The notes under the pieces were generated by a model that was not told the DNA's origin, searched no databases, and worked only from the letters and a program-made list of their open reading frames with translations. Below are positions 31,772 to 41,099 of a stretch of 64,000 nucleotides of DNA, piece by piece. The first letter of the stretch is position 1; each line of letters begins with the position of its first letter. A program made the position numbers and the translations under genes. The DNA is from Paraburkholderia rhizosphaerae (GTDB taxonomy: Bacteria > Pseudomonadota > Gammaproteobacteria > Burkholderiales > Burkholderiaceae): positions 43,158-107,157 of the forward strand of contig NZ_SORE01000026.1 in the NCBI RefSeq assembly GCF_004366595.1, written 5' to 3'.

Positions 31772-34700
31772 ATGTCTAGCATGCATACGGTAGTGTTCGG
31801 CTGGTTCGGCGGGTCAACTGTCTGGTTGCTCCCGCTCCTCTGGCGCCTCGTGAAATCCGCATTGCCGGGCGGTACCGGCCTGCGTGGACCGGGCACGATC
31901 CGTCTGTGGCTCGGCTTCGTCTGCGTGATGGTCGCGAGTTGCACGATCGAAGCGTCGCTGTTCGATATCGCCGGCCTCGATCATGCCGGTCATGCGCTCG
32001 CAAGCGGCTTCGGCCATCTGCTCGGCCGCATCGGCACGCCGCTCGCGATGCTCGTGCTGTTCGCGGCAAGTCTGCCCTGGCTGCTCGGTTTTCGGTGGTC
32101 GCGTGCGATCCGCTGGGCCGATGCGACGTTTGGGCTCGGTCTGCCCGGCATGCGCGACGCCGAACGGCGCAGCCGGCGCGCCGATGAGGACGCGGCGGCG
32201 GCGCACGCCGCACGTCATGTGAATCCGGTCTCGCCGCGCTCCACGGGACGATATGCGCGCCCGACCGTGTGGCGGCCGCCTGAGCAGACACGTGCGAAAG
32301 GCGCGTCTGGTGCAGCGCGCGGTGATACGACCGGTGGCAACGCCAGTCGTGCGGATACGCGAGTGGCGCAAACCAGCCAGGCAGGATGGATGCCTTCGGA
32401 CGGCCGCGTCGTAGAGAGGCGCACGGGAGTTGGGCGTACCACGGATGGCCGTCCCACGGATGGCCGTCCCGCCGAACCCGTTGCGCCGCCGGGTTGGCTG
32501 CGTGGCGAGGCAGACTCGGCAATGGCGCGCGATCCCGAGCGAGCGCGTGAAAGCGCAGCCGGATCTATTGCGCGACGCGCCGCGTTGGGCGGCGCAACGG
32601 ACCAGTCGTCGAAGACGTTCGGCATGTCGGGCATGGCGCCCGCTGGCGGCAATTCTGCGGGGACCCCCGCTACTGCGCCGTCGCGGAACCTGACCGCGCA
32701 ACGTCCCGCTCCGTCGACTCCGCAGGCTGGCGGGACCGCGTCGGCGCCGCGCGCGCCAATACGCCCCGCCGGGATGACGCAGTCCCAGTCGCTCGCGCAA
32801 TCGGCCGATCAGTTGGCCGATCAGTTGGCCGATCAGTTGGCCGATCAGTTGGCCGATCAGTTGGCCGCTCACCAGGCCCCTCAGACGCCGACAATGCCGC
32901 GTACCCCGACGTCATCGCCATCACGACAGCAAAGCCCCGGAAGCGGCACCGCAACGCGCCTGCCCACCGCAGGCTACAAGCGGCCCACCCCCACGGCTCC
33001 CGGCGTCGAACCCACGCCGAGCGTCAGCGAAACGCTGCGCAGCATCGAAGCGAACGCCGCCCAATGGACGACACTTGCGGGTGCGAGCCTCGCACGGCGC
33101 AGTCAGGCGGAGCCATCGAAGACGACGGGCGCTGATGGCGCAGCCGCCGAAGGCGTCCCGGCGATTTCCGCGCATTCGACCGATTCGCACCCGATACCGG
33201 AGGCGATCGAACACCGCGTCGCCGATCACCGCCCCACCAACGAAGATGCGCCGCAAGCCACGACGCTGGATGCGCCAGACCGCGACGTCGCTGCGCACAA
33301 TGCTCCGCTTGCGCGAGAAACCCGCGAACAGGTCAACGCGATACCCTCACGCGAAAGCGAAGCGCGCGGCTCGGACATTGCGTCGGACAACTCAGGCGTG
33401 ACGGCCGCGCCCGATACATCGGCGGCCGCCGCAAGCGATACGTCGTCGGTTACGAACGCCGCGTCTCGCGCCGCCGACGTCACCCCGACAACCGGCACCG
33501 CGCCCGCGCCCTGGGAAGCCATCGAAGACGCCGTTACTGCGCTGCGCACCGGTTCATCGCCAATCCCGCATCAACTTCCGACAGTCGCCGCGGTCGCGCT
33601 CGATTTCCCCGGCACACGGCATGGCGCGCCGCAGTTGCACGTCGTGACGCCCCACATTGCGCAGCAGACCGGCCCTACTGCCGCGGCATCGCCCGCGTCG
33701 TCTGCAACGACAGCGCCCGCGACGCAAACGGGCACATCCGGACCACACATCACGGCGCCATCGAATGTCGTCCGCTTTCCGGGCACGACGAGTGTGACGA
33801 GTGCGCTGGGTGCGCAAGCAAGCCACCCGGCGATGCACACGCCTTCGAACGTCGCGGCTGCGCACCACGACGCCCGGTCTGACCAACAAGACGAACGGTC
33901 CGCCGCCCAAGGCTCCGCCGGCACGGCAGACGACACCGCCGACACGAACGACAGCGTAGACGCCGACACCCAATCCGGCACCTCCGACCACGCCCGCAGC
34001 ACCGACCCGGCGGAGTCCACCGACTCGACGCTTGCCTCATCATCCGCCCGTGCACCCGTGCGCGGCCATGCGGCGACCAGCTTCGAGTTTCACGCACCCG
34101 CGGCGTCGCATATCGAATTGCCGGGCCTCGCGTTGCTCGCGCGCGCACGGACCGAAGTCGAACCGATCTCCGATGAAAAGCTCGCCGAAACCGGCCAACT
34201 GATCGAGCAGCGCCTGCAGGAATTCAAGGTGCCGGTAACCGTCGTCGGCGCATCGGCCGGCCCGGTCATCACGCGTTTTGAAATCGAGCCGGCATTGGGC
34301 GTGCGCGGCAGCCAGATCGTCGGTTTGATGAAGGATCTGTCGCGCGGGCTCGGCCTCACGTCGATCCGCGTGGTCGAGACGATTCCCGGCAAGACCTGCA
34401 TGGGCCTCGAACTGCCGAACGCGAAGCGCCAGATGATCGGCCTCAGCGAGATTCTCGAAGCCGGCGTCTATCAGCACTCTGCGTCGAAGCTGACACTCGC
34501 GATGGGCAAGGACATCACCGGCCATCCGGTCGTCACCGACCTTGCGAAGGCGCCGCATATGCTGGTTGCGGGCACAACCGGTTCGGGCAAGTCGGTCGCG
34601 ATCAACGCGATGATCGTGTCGCTGCTCTACAAGGCGACGCCCGAGGATGTGCGGATGATCATGATCGACCCGAAGATGCTCGAGTTGTCGGTCTATGAGG

Positions 34701-35590
34701 GCATCCCGCATCTGCTCGCGCCGGTGGTCACCGATATGAAGCTCGCCGCGAACGCGCTGAACTGGTGCGTCGGTGAGATGGAAAAGCGCTACCGGCTAAT
34801 GTCGGCGGTTGGCGTGCGCAACCTGGCGGGCTTCAACCAGAAGATTCGCGATGCACAGGCGCACGAGAAGAAGATCGGCAACCCGTTCTCACTGACGCCC
34901 GACGACCCCGAGCCGCTGTCGCCGCTGCCGCTGATCGTCGTGGTGATCGACGAGCTCGCGGATCTGATGATGGTGGCCGGCAAGAAAATCGAGGAGCTGA
35001 TTGCGCGCCTCGCGCAAAAGGCGCGCGCCGCCGGCATTCACCTGATCCTCGCGACGCAGCGGCCATCGGTCGATGTGATCACCGGCCTGATCAAGGCGAA
35101 CATTCCGACCCGCGTTGCATTCCAGGTGTCGTCGAAAATCGACTCGCGCACGATTCTCGATCAGATGGGCGCCGAATCGCTGCTTGGCCAGGGCGACATG
35201 CTGTTCCTGCCGCCCGGCACCGGTTATCCGCAGCGGGTGCACGGCGCGTTCGTCGCGGACGAAGAAGTGCATCGCGTGGTCGAGCATCTTAAGCAGTTCG
35301 GCGAGCCGCAATACGAGGAAGGCATTCTCGACGGGCCCGCGGGCGAAGGCGCGCCGCAGGACCTGTTCGGCGATGCACCGGATGCGGAAGCGGATCCGCT
35401 CTATGACGAAGCGGTCGCGTTTGTCGTGCGCACGCGCCGCGCATCGATCTCCGCGGTGCAGCGGCAGTTGCGCATCGGCTATAACCGGGCGGCGCGCCTG
35501 GTCGAACAGATGGAAGCCGCCGGGCTGGTGTCGTCGATGGGGATCAACGGCAGTCGCGAGGTGCTGGCGCCGGGGCCGGCGCCGGAGTGA
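31772..35590 (+). CDS. ftsK: FtsK/SpoIIIE DNA translocase with very long linker
   Basis: A 1272-residue translocase that moves chromosomal DNA at the division septum. Three hydrophobic segments sit in the first about 110 residues (FGWFGGSTVWLLPLLWRLV, LWLGFVCVMVASCTIE and a third near 88-107). Residues about 125-780 are low-complexity linker rich in Ala, Thr, Pro, Ser and Asp, with an ADQL repeat. The motor starts near residue 785. Its Walker A VAGTTGSGKSVAIN is near residue 932 and its Walker B VVVIDELADLM near 1053. The C-terminal winged gamma domain reads RRASISAVQRQLRIGYNRAARLVEQMEAAG and should read KOPS sites. This is probably the second FtsK of Burkholderiaceae rather than the primary one. 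Confidence 0.95.
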   Translation: MSSMHTVVFGWFGGSTVWLLPLLWRLVKSALPGGTGLRGPGTIRLWLGFVCVMVASCTIEASLFDIAGLDHAGHALASGFGHLLGRIGTPLAMLVLFAASLPWLLGFRWSRAIRWADATFGLGLPGMRDAERRSRRADEDAAAAHAARHVNPVSPRSTGRYARPTVWRPPEQTRAKGASGAARGDTTGGNASRADTRVAQTSQAGWMPSDGRVVERRTGVGRTTDGRPTDGRPAEPVAPPGWLRGEADSAMARDPERARESAAGSIARRAALGGATDQSSKTFGMSGMAPAGGNSAGTPATAPSRNLTAQRPAPSTPQAGGTASAPRAPIRPAGMTQSQSLAQSADQLADQLADQLADQLADQLAAHQAPQTPTMPRTPTSSPSRQQSPGSGTATRLPTAGYKRPTPTAPGVEPTPSVSETLRSIEANAAQWTTLAGASLARRSQAEPSKTTGADGAAAEGVPAISAHSTDSHPIPEAIEHRVADHRPTNEDAPQATTLDAPDRDVAAHNAPLARETREQVNAIPSRESEARGSDIASDNSGVTAAPDTSAAAASDTSSVTNAASRAADVTPTTGTAPAPWEAIEDAVTALRTGSSPIPHQLPTVAAVALDFPGTRHGAPQLHVVTPHIAQQTGPTAAASPASSATTAPATQTGTSGPHITAPSNVVRFPGTTSVTSALGAQASHPAMHTPSNVAAAHHDARSDQQDERSAAQGSAGTADDTADTNDSVDADTQSGTSDHARSTDPAESTDSTLASSSARAPVRGHAATSFEFHAPAASHIELPGLALLARARTEVEPISDEKLAETGQLIEQRLQEFKVPVTVVGASAGPVITRFEIEPALGVRGSQIVGLMKDLSRGLGLTSIRVVETIPGKTCMGLELPNAKRQMIGLSEILEAGVYQHSASKLTLAMGKDITGHPVVTDLAKAPHMLVAGTTGSGKSVAINAMIVSLLYKATPEDVRMIMIDPKMLELSVYEGIPHLLAPVVTDMKLAANALNWCVGEMEKRYRLMSAVGVRNLAGFNQKIRDAQAHEKKIGNPFSLTPDDPEPLSPLPLIVVVIDELADLMMVAGKKIEELIARLAQKARAAGIHLILATQRPSVDVITGLIKANIPTRVAFQVSSKIDSRTILDQMGAESLLGQGDMLFLPPGTGYPQRVHGAFVADEEVHRVVEHLKQFGEPQYEEGILDGPAGEGAPQDLFGDAPDAEADPLYDEAVAFVVRTRRASISAVQRQLRIGYNRAARLVEQMEAAGLVSSMGINGSREVLAPGPAPE
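32807..32866 (+). repeat. 12-bp tandem repeat in the FtsK linker
   Basis: Five exact units of GATCAGTTGGCC, in frame. Together with flanking codons they encode repeated Ala-Asp-Gln-Leu in the middle of the disordered linker. Confidence 0.95.
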
Positions 35591-35625
35591 AGGCCCTGAG
35601 TGCGGCTTAGCGTGCGGGTTAGCGT

Positions 35626-35674
35626 GCGCGACGCAGCCACAGCGTCGCGCGCGTGACACACTGGCGCGTGTGTC
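35626..35674. terminator. two hairpins between convergent ftsK and pagP
   Basis: Perfect inverted repeats of 9 bp (35626-35650, loop 7) and 7 bp (35655-35674, loop 6) lie between the two convergent genes. There is no T-run, so they are weak candidates for terminators. Confidence 0.35.
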
Positions 35675-35708
35675 TGCGTACCTGCGTGCGCGCCGCGTAC
35701 CGCGCACA

Positions 35709-36278
35709 TCAAAACTCATAGCGCGCCCAGAAAAACGCGACGTCTCCTTCGTTGATTCCCGGAATACGAGGAATGAACGTGCCCATCAGCGACGCGCGCC
35801 GGTAACGCAGCGAACCAATCGGCAATGCGATCGGCACCGGCACATAGTGCGCGATGTCGTTGCGCGCGGTCAGTCCGATGAAATACCCGCCTCCCAGCGA
35901 CAGCCCGCCGAGCACGGGCGTCGTGTACCACTGGCGGGCCCAGCCGCCGATCGGTTCCGGGTTTTCATGCGAATCGAGGAAGACGAACGCGAACAGGATG
36001 TCGTCGTTGCCATTCTCGTCGGTGAAATGCTTGCCCGCGCCGCCGCCCCACGAATACGCATTCAACGACTGGCGATGCTCTTCCGTATAGCCGTTGATGT
36101 GCCAGCCGTAGCCGGTCAGATACAGATCCCACGTGCCTTCGTGCGCGACACGCGCGACCCGGTCGCAGGCGCGCGCTATCCAGTCGATCGAGTACGCGCA
36201 ATCCGCCCGCGCAGGTATTGGCAACGCTGGCATCGCAGTTGCCGTTACAAGCGCGATCGTCCCTAGCGTCTTTCTCAT
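35709..36278 (-). CDS. pagP: lipid A palmitoyltransferase PagP
   Basis: A 189-residue outer-membrane barrel enzyme that transfers palmitate from phospholipid to lipid A. A signal peptide covers about the first 25 residues. The family motifs follow: WDLYLTGYGWHINGYT with the catalytic His, SWGGGAGKHFTDENGNDD, FVFLDSHENPEPIGG with the DSH serine region, and YVPVPIALPIGSLRYRRASLMGTFIP. The protein ends in an aromatic residue (Phe), as outer-membrane barrels do. It is convergent with ftsK. Palmitoylation alters envelope permeability and resistance to cationic peptides. Confidence 0.92.
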   Translation of the reverse strand: MRKTLGTIALVTATAMPALPIPARADCAYSIDWIARACDRVARVAHEGTWDLYLTGYGWHINGYTEEHRQSLNAYSWGGGAGKHFTDENGNDDILFAFVFLDSHENPEPIGGWARQWYTTPVLGGLSLGGGYFIGLTARNDIAHYVPVPIALPIGSLRYRRASLMGTFIPRIPGINEGDVAFFWARYEF

Positions 36279-36462
36279 CGAGGCCTGACCGTGGTTGTTT
36301 CACATCGGCAAGACGAGTACGCGTACGACTTGCTGATGCGGCAACGACCGGCTCGGTGGTCGCTTTGATTGCCGCGTCAGTGCTGCTTTGGTTACTGCTT
36401 CAGGTACTGCCCTGGTTGGCCGACCTCGTCGCCGCGGTCGTCGCCGCGAATCACCCCATTCA

Positions 36463-37773
36463 CTACCGCGATACCCAGACGAAATCGACCGGCGCGCCGA
36501 TGTCGAGCCGTGTTGGATTCGCCTCGAGCAGGCCGCTCTGCATATCGCGCCGGAACACGTACGCGCTATCGCTGTTCTGGTTGCCGACGATCAGCCAGTG
36601 ACCGGTCGGATCGATCGAAAACTCGCGCGGCGCACGACCGAGAGTCGACTGGCGTCCGACTTCATGCAGTTGGCCGTCGGCCGGATCGACCGCGTAAATC
36701 ACGATCTCGTTCGCGTCGCCGCGATTGCTCGCGTACACGAAGCGCCCATCAGGCGACAGATGAATCGCCGCCGCCGCCACTTCGCCGTTGAAACCCGGCT
36801 TCGTCATCGGCAAGGTCTGAATCAGCGTGAGATTGCCGTCGCTATAGCGGAACACACTGACTGTCGCGGCCAGTTCGCTCGTCAGATACGCATGCCGGCC
36901 ATCCGGTGCGAACACGAGATGGCGCGGACCCGAGCCCGCTTTCATATTGACGTAGCGACGCTCGGTCGGGCCGAGCAGCCCGCGGCTGCCATCGGGCGTA
37001 AAGCGATAGACGAACAGCTTGTCGGCGCCGAGATCCTGTGCGAACAGGTACTGGCCATCCGGCGAAAACACGGTCGAGTGCACGTGTGCGTTGTCCTGCC
37101 GTCCTTTCACGGGGCCACCGCCTTCGTGATGTACGGTCAGCGCCGCGGCGCCGACCTTGCCATCGGCTGCAAGCGGGAAGACCGCGAAGCTGCCGCCCGG
37201 ATCGGCCGCCACCGAATAGTTCGCGGTCGTCAGATAACGGCCATCCGGTGAAAGGCTCAGATAACAAGGATCGTTGCCCTCGGACGACACCTTGTTCAGG
37301 AACGTCAATTGCCCGCTCGCCGCGTCGAACGCGAATGCGCTGATGCCGCCACGCTGCGAGGCCGGACCATTGTCGCCAGGCAATTCGTCGACTGCGTACA
37401 CGAAGCGGCCGTCACGGCTCGCGACGAGATAGGACGGATTGACCGTCTGCGCGGCCGATACACGCGTCGCCATGCCGCTGCCGGTATCGAAGCGATAGGT
37501 GTAGATGCCTTCGCTCTTCGGCCCGGTGTAGGTGCCGACGAGCAGGTCGTAGACGCCATCGGCGGGTGGCGCGGCCGTCCCTTGTGCGGACGCTGACATG
37601 GCAATGAGCGGGACCATGAGTGCAAGACCTTTTATGATCGAGGCTGTCGAACGCAGGAACAAGCGTGAAAAGAAATACGGCAAGAAGCGTGAGAAGCGCA
37701 ATGGACGCACGAGCGAACGCGGACACGCACGCAGCGGCGCGCCGTGCGTCGACGCCCGGTTGTCGCAATGCAT
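36463..37773 (-). CDS. lactonase-family beta-propeller protein, exported
   Basis: A 436-residue protein of the 6-phosphogluconolactonase (Pgl/YbhE) propeller family. Repeated blades include LLVGTYTGPKSEGIYTYRFD, GNDPCYLSLSPDGRYLTTANYS, HVHSTVFSPDGQYLFAQDLGADKL and GSGPRHLVFAPDGRHAYLTSELAATV. The ATG at 37773 has AAGGAGA at ideal spacing. The N-terminus is long and basic (about 40 residues) before a hydrophobic stretch SIIKGLALMVPLIAMSASAQG that looks like a signal peptide, so the enzyme is probably exported and not a cytosolic pentose-pathway enzyme. The substrate is unclear. Confidence 0.87.
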   Translation of the reverse strand: MHCDNRASTHGAPLRACPRSLVRPLRFSRFLPYFFSRLFLRSTASIIKGLALMVPLIAMSASAQGTAAPPADGVYDLLVGTYTGPKSEGIYTYRFDTGSGMATRVSAAQTVNPSYLVASRDGRFVYAVDELPGDNGPASQRGGISAFAFDAASGQLTFLNKVSSEGNDPCYLSLSPDGRYLTTANYSVAADPGGSFAVFPLAADGKVGAAALTVHHEGGGPVKGRQDNAHVHSTVFSPDGQYLFAQDLGADKLFVYRFTPDGSRGLLGPTERRYVNMKAGSGPRHLVFAPDGRHAYLTSELAATVSVFRYSDGNLTLIQTLPMTKPGFNGEVAAAAIHLSPDGRFVYASNRGDANEIVIYAVDPADGQLHEVGRQSTLGRAPREFSIDPTGHWLIVGNQNSDSAYVFRRDMQSGLLEANPTRLDIGAPVDFVWVSR

Positions 37774-38080
37774 GAGGTTCTCCTTGACATCGGTTCGTTC
37801 GGTTATTGCGGTGTCGCTGGGCTGCAGTCCGCTACGATGCGTATCGTTGGCGGGCGTGCCGGAGAAGTTGCGGTGTAATCAGTTGGTGCAGTTGGTTGTA
37901 CGGGCAAGTATAGAAGCGATGCAGTTGATCGCACAGTCACGCGCACCTCGGTTTGCGCCGGTGAGTTCGGTGGAACCGGCATGGCCGGCCCGGCTCCGGC
38001 CACGCGACAACCGGGAATCACGTCGTACCGCAAGCGGCCTTTCGGGCCTCAATCTGACTAACTCAAACTATGGAGTCTTC
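37774..38080. other. divergent intergenic region lactonase / DUF3096
   Basis: About 300 bp between divergent genes. I see no gene and no clean promoter in it; both promoters should lie here. Confidence 0.4.
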
Positions 38081-38221
38081 ATGAACGTCACACTCAGTCT
38101 CGGCCCGCTCGTTTCGTTGATCGCCGGCATTCTGATTCTGGTCATGCCGCGCCTGCTCAACTACATTGTCGCGCTGTACCTGATCATCATCGGCATCATC
38201 GGCCTGATTGGCATGAAATAG
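38081..38221 (+). CDS. DUF3096 small membrane protein
   Basis: A 46-residue hydrophobic protein with two closely spaced transmembrane segments (LGPLVSLIAGILILVMPRL and VALYLIIIGIIGLIG). It matches DUF3096. GGAG is 5 bases before the ATG at 38081. Members are common short inner-membrane peptides in proteobacteria without assigned function. Confidence 0.8.
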   Translation: MNVTLSLGPLVSLIAGILILVMPRLLNYIVALYLIIIGIIGLIGMK

Positions 38222-38523
38222 CCTCGCGCGGTTGCGGCACGCACCGCAACGCGATGCATTCGCCCGGCATGGCGCGCGTACGGCGAACTCGCCGCACGCC
38301 GTCACGTTCAATAGACGCAAAGCGGCATGACGCGCAACGCATCGTTGCACGATCACGCGTGTATGCCGTCGCAACTCAAATGGCAGCGCACCGACGCAGC
38401 GTGAAGACGCGACTACGCCTGCCTGGTTGTGCGCGGCACCGGCAGGCCAACCTGATGCGGGTTCAACCTCGCGGCAGGTTCAGCGCGCCCCCACAGAAAC
38501 CTGAATGTGAACCCTGAACGTGC
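38222..38523. other. gene-poor intergenic stretch
   Basis: About 300 bp between the DUF3096 gene and the small minus-strand gene. Apart from a bulged inverted repeat just after the DUF3096 stop I see nothing in it. Confidence 0.4.
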
Positions 38524-38769
38524 TCAGCCGTTTGCCAGCTGGTCCAGACGCAGGCGGCCCTGCAGCGACAAGCTGCCGACGGCATAATGACCACCGGCAT
38601 CGCTATAGCGATTGAAGCACGCACGCTCGATCAAAAAACGTGCGGCGGTATCCATTCCGTTGCGAGACAGGCCGAGCGTACGGCAATCGAGAGACAGCAG
38701 TTTGTCGTCAGGCAGTTCGCTGGCGGCGGAAAGAATGGAGATGCAAGCGGATTTCGACGGGTTCAGCAT
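38524..38769 (-). CDS. hypothetical protein, 81 residues
   Basis: Starts at the ATG at 38769 with GAGG 9 bases upstream; an ATG three codons earlier touches the GAGG and is less likely. The product reads MLNPSKSACISILSAASELP, LLSLDCRTLGLSRNGMDTAARFLIERACF, HYAVGSLSLQGRLRLDQLAN. The pattern of a helix, then a turn, then a GxLSLxGRLRLDQL strand resembles a small winged-helix DNA-binding unit, but no family is recognised. It lies alone, divergent from the GH15 gene. Base composition is lower in GC than the neighbours. Confidence 0.55.
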   Translation of the reverse strand: MLNPSKSACISILSAASELPDDKLLSLDCRTLGLSRNGMDTAARFLIERACFNRYSDAGGHYAVGSLSLQGRLRLDQLANG

Positions 38770-39039
38770 GGCTTTCATCCTCGAAACTGCACTTTGGGGG
38801 TAGCGGCAGCGAAGCGACGGACAAAGCAGGAAACAACGCTGCCGACATATGAATCGTCTGGAAGACCCGATTGTAGGCATTGAAAATGAGGCCTGCCAAT
38901 ACTCAATTTCAGCCTTTTGCGTTCTATCAATATGTATCGCGCTGCTTCGGTAAGATCGACGTTTAATGAACGGACGCATTCGCATAATGCGCATTTTTTA
39001 CCACCGCTCTCACCGGTCATTTGATCGAATCTCAAGCTT

Positions 39040-40905
39040 ATGCCCGCACCCATTGAAGACTACGCACTCATCGGCGACGGTCACACCGCCGCGCTCATTT
39101 CCCGCGATGGCTCGGTCGACTGGCTTTGCTGGCCGCGTTTTGACTCCGGCGCATGCTTCGCCGCCCTGCTCGGCGCCGAGGAACACGGACGCTGGCTGAT
39201 CACGCCCTGCGGCGACGCGGTCAAGCCGACGCGCCGCCGGTACCGCGGCGAAACGCTGATTCTCGAAACGGACTACGAAACGCCGGACGGCGCGGTCACC
39301 GTCGTCGACTTTATGCCGCCCGGCAACGGCTGGTCCGAGATGATCCGCATCGTCGTCGGCAAACGCGGCGCCGTGAAGATGAACATGGAGCTCGTGCTGC
39401 GCTTCGACTACGGCTTCTCGATTCCATGGGTCAGCCGGCTGATGCACGACAGCGGCATCAAGGCGATCGTCGGGCCGGATACGGTCGCGCTGCGCACGCC
39501 GGTTGAACTGAAGGGCGAGAACATGCGCACGGTAGCCGAGTTCACGGTTTCAGAGGGCGAGCGCGTGCCGTTTTCGCTCACCTATTCCGCGTCGCATCTG
39601 CGCATTCCGCCCGCGCACGATCCGCTGACCGCGCTTGCGCGCACCGAGAATCACTGGCTCGAATGGTCGTCGCGCAGCACGGTCAACGGCCGCTACGCGA
39701 AGGAAATCCAGCGTTCGCTAATCACACTGAAAGCGCTCGCGTATGAGCCGACCGGAGGCATCGTCGCCGCACCGACCACGTCGCTGCCGGAGCAGCTCGG
39801 CGGCACGCGCAACTGGGACTACCGCTACGTGTGGCTGCGCGATGCGACGATCACGCTGCTCGCGATGATGCGCGGCGGCTACTACGACGAGGCGCGTGCG
39901 TGGCGCACGTGGCTCGGCCGTGTGATGGCCGGCGCTCCCGAGCAGGTCCAGATCATGTACGGTCTGGCCGGCGAGCGGCGCCTGCCCGAGTTCGAAATCG
40001 ACTGGCTGCCGGGTTACCAGGGCGCGAAACCAGTGCGCATCGGCAATAACGCGGTCGGGCAGCTACAACTCGACGTGTACGGCGAAGTGATGAACGCACT
40101 GCATCTCGCGCGGGTCGGCGGCTTGCAGGCCGACGAGACCGCGTGGAACGTTCAGCGCGCGATGCTCGCCCACCTCGAGAAGATCTGGGAAGAGCCCGAC
40201 GAAGGGATCTGGGAGACGCGCGGCGGGCGCCAGCACTTCACATTCTCGAAGGTGATGGCGTGGGTCGCGTACGACCGGGCGATCAAGTCGGCCGAGCAGT
40301 TCGACCTGCCTGGGCCGCTCGATCACTGGCGCGAGATGCGCGCGCGGATCCACGCGGACGTGTGCGCGAAAAGCTGGAATCCGGAACTCAAGGCATTTAC
40401 TCAAATCTATGGGGGAAGCGAACTCGATGCAAGCGTGCTATTGTTACCCTTGCTCGGGTTCCTGCCACCTTCGGACCCGCGCGTCGCAAGCACCGTCGAC
40501 GCAACCGAGCGTTATTTGATGCACGACGGATTTGTAATGCGGTATCGTACGACCCAATTTGACGATGGCCTGCCGCCGGGAGAAGGTACATTCCTTGCGT
40601 GTTCGTTCTGGTTCGTGGACAACCTGGCGTTGCTCGGGCGAGTAACGCAAGCGCGTGAGATGTACGAGCGCCTTCTGTCCCTTGCCAACGACGTTGGGCT
40701 GCTCGCCGAAGAGTACGATCCGGTGGCTGGACGTCTGGTCGGGAATTTCCCGCAAGGGTTTTCACATGTCGCGCTCGTTCACACGGGGCTGAACCTGATG
40801 AAACACGAGCAGGAAATGGCCAAGGCGACCGGGCAGCCGCCGCACGACGGGCAAGGCGCTGCCGGATCATCGAACGCCGATGCCGAACCTACGCCGGTAG
40901 CATGA
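39040..40905 (+). CDS. glycoside hydrolase family 15 protein
   Basis: A 621-residue GH15 enzyme (glucoamylase/trehalase-like). It starts with the typical IEDYALIGDGHTAALISRDGSVDWLCWPRFDS. A beta-rich N-domain (to about residue 200) is followed by an (alpha/alpha)6 barrel with GGTRNWDYRYVWLRDATITL, YGLAGERRLPEFEIDWLPGYQGAKPVRIGN, and FLACSFWFVDNLALLGR. It lacks a signal peptide, so it probably acts on cytoplasmic glucans or trehalose. It sits about 195 bp before phaZ on the same strand. The exact substrate cannot be told from sequence. Confidence 0.92.
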   Translation: MPAPIEDYALIGDGHTAALISRDGSVDWLCWPRFDSGACFAALLGAEEHGRWLITPCGDAVKPTRRRYRGETLILETDYETPDGAVTVVDFMPPGNGWSEMIRIVVGKRGAVKMNMELVLRFDYGFSIPWVSRLMHDSGIKAIVGPDTVALRTPVELKGENMRTVAEFTVSEGERVPFSLTYSASHLRIPPAHDPLTALARTENHWLEWSSRSTVNGRYAKEIQRSLITLKALAYEPTGGIVAAPTTSLPEQLGGTRNWDYRYVWLRDATITLLAMMRGGYYDEARAWRTWLGRVMAGAPEQVQIMYGLAGERRLPEFEIDWLPGYQGAKPVRIGNNAVGQLQLDVYGEVMNALHLARVGGLQADETAWNVQRAMLAHLEKIWEEPDEGIWETRGGRQHFTFSKVMAWVAYDRAIKSAEQFDLPGPLDHWREMRARIHADVCAKSWNPELKAFTQIYGGSELDASVLLLPLLGFLPPSDPRVASTVDATERYLMHDGFVMRYRTTQFDDGLPPGEGTFLACSFWFVDNLALLGRVTQAREMYERLLSLANDVGLLAEEYDPVAGRLVGNFPQGFSHVALVHTGLNLMKHEQEMAKATGQPPHDGQGAAGSSNADAEPTPVA

Positions 40906-41099
40906 TTTGATGACGTTTCTGATGACATTTCGTTTGTGGCCTGGCGCACCGTTGCTGCATTGCACAACATCGCGCGGTTGGATATCATCGAACGGGTCTG
41001 ACGGCCGATAATCAATGTTCAATAACCACTTCGGGCCGCCTCGACGCTACGCGTGCTTTCGCGCAGCCCCGCGCGCACCGCAATAACGCTGGAGCAACC

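Noticed and set aside
30719..31786. An in-frame extension of about 350 codons upstream of purT
   Set aside because: It lies antisense to the META lipoprotein gene, is Arg/Cys/Ala-rich and unlike PurT, while the ATG at 30718 has a ribosome-binding site and the right length.
32000..34000. Many overlapping frames across the FtsK linker
   Set aside because: The linker frame joins the membrane part and motor without stops; other frames are shadows of its low-complexity DNA.
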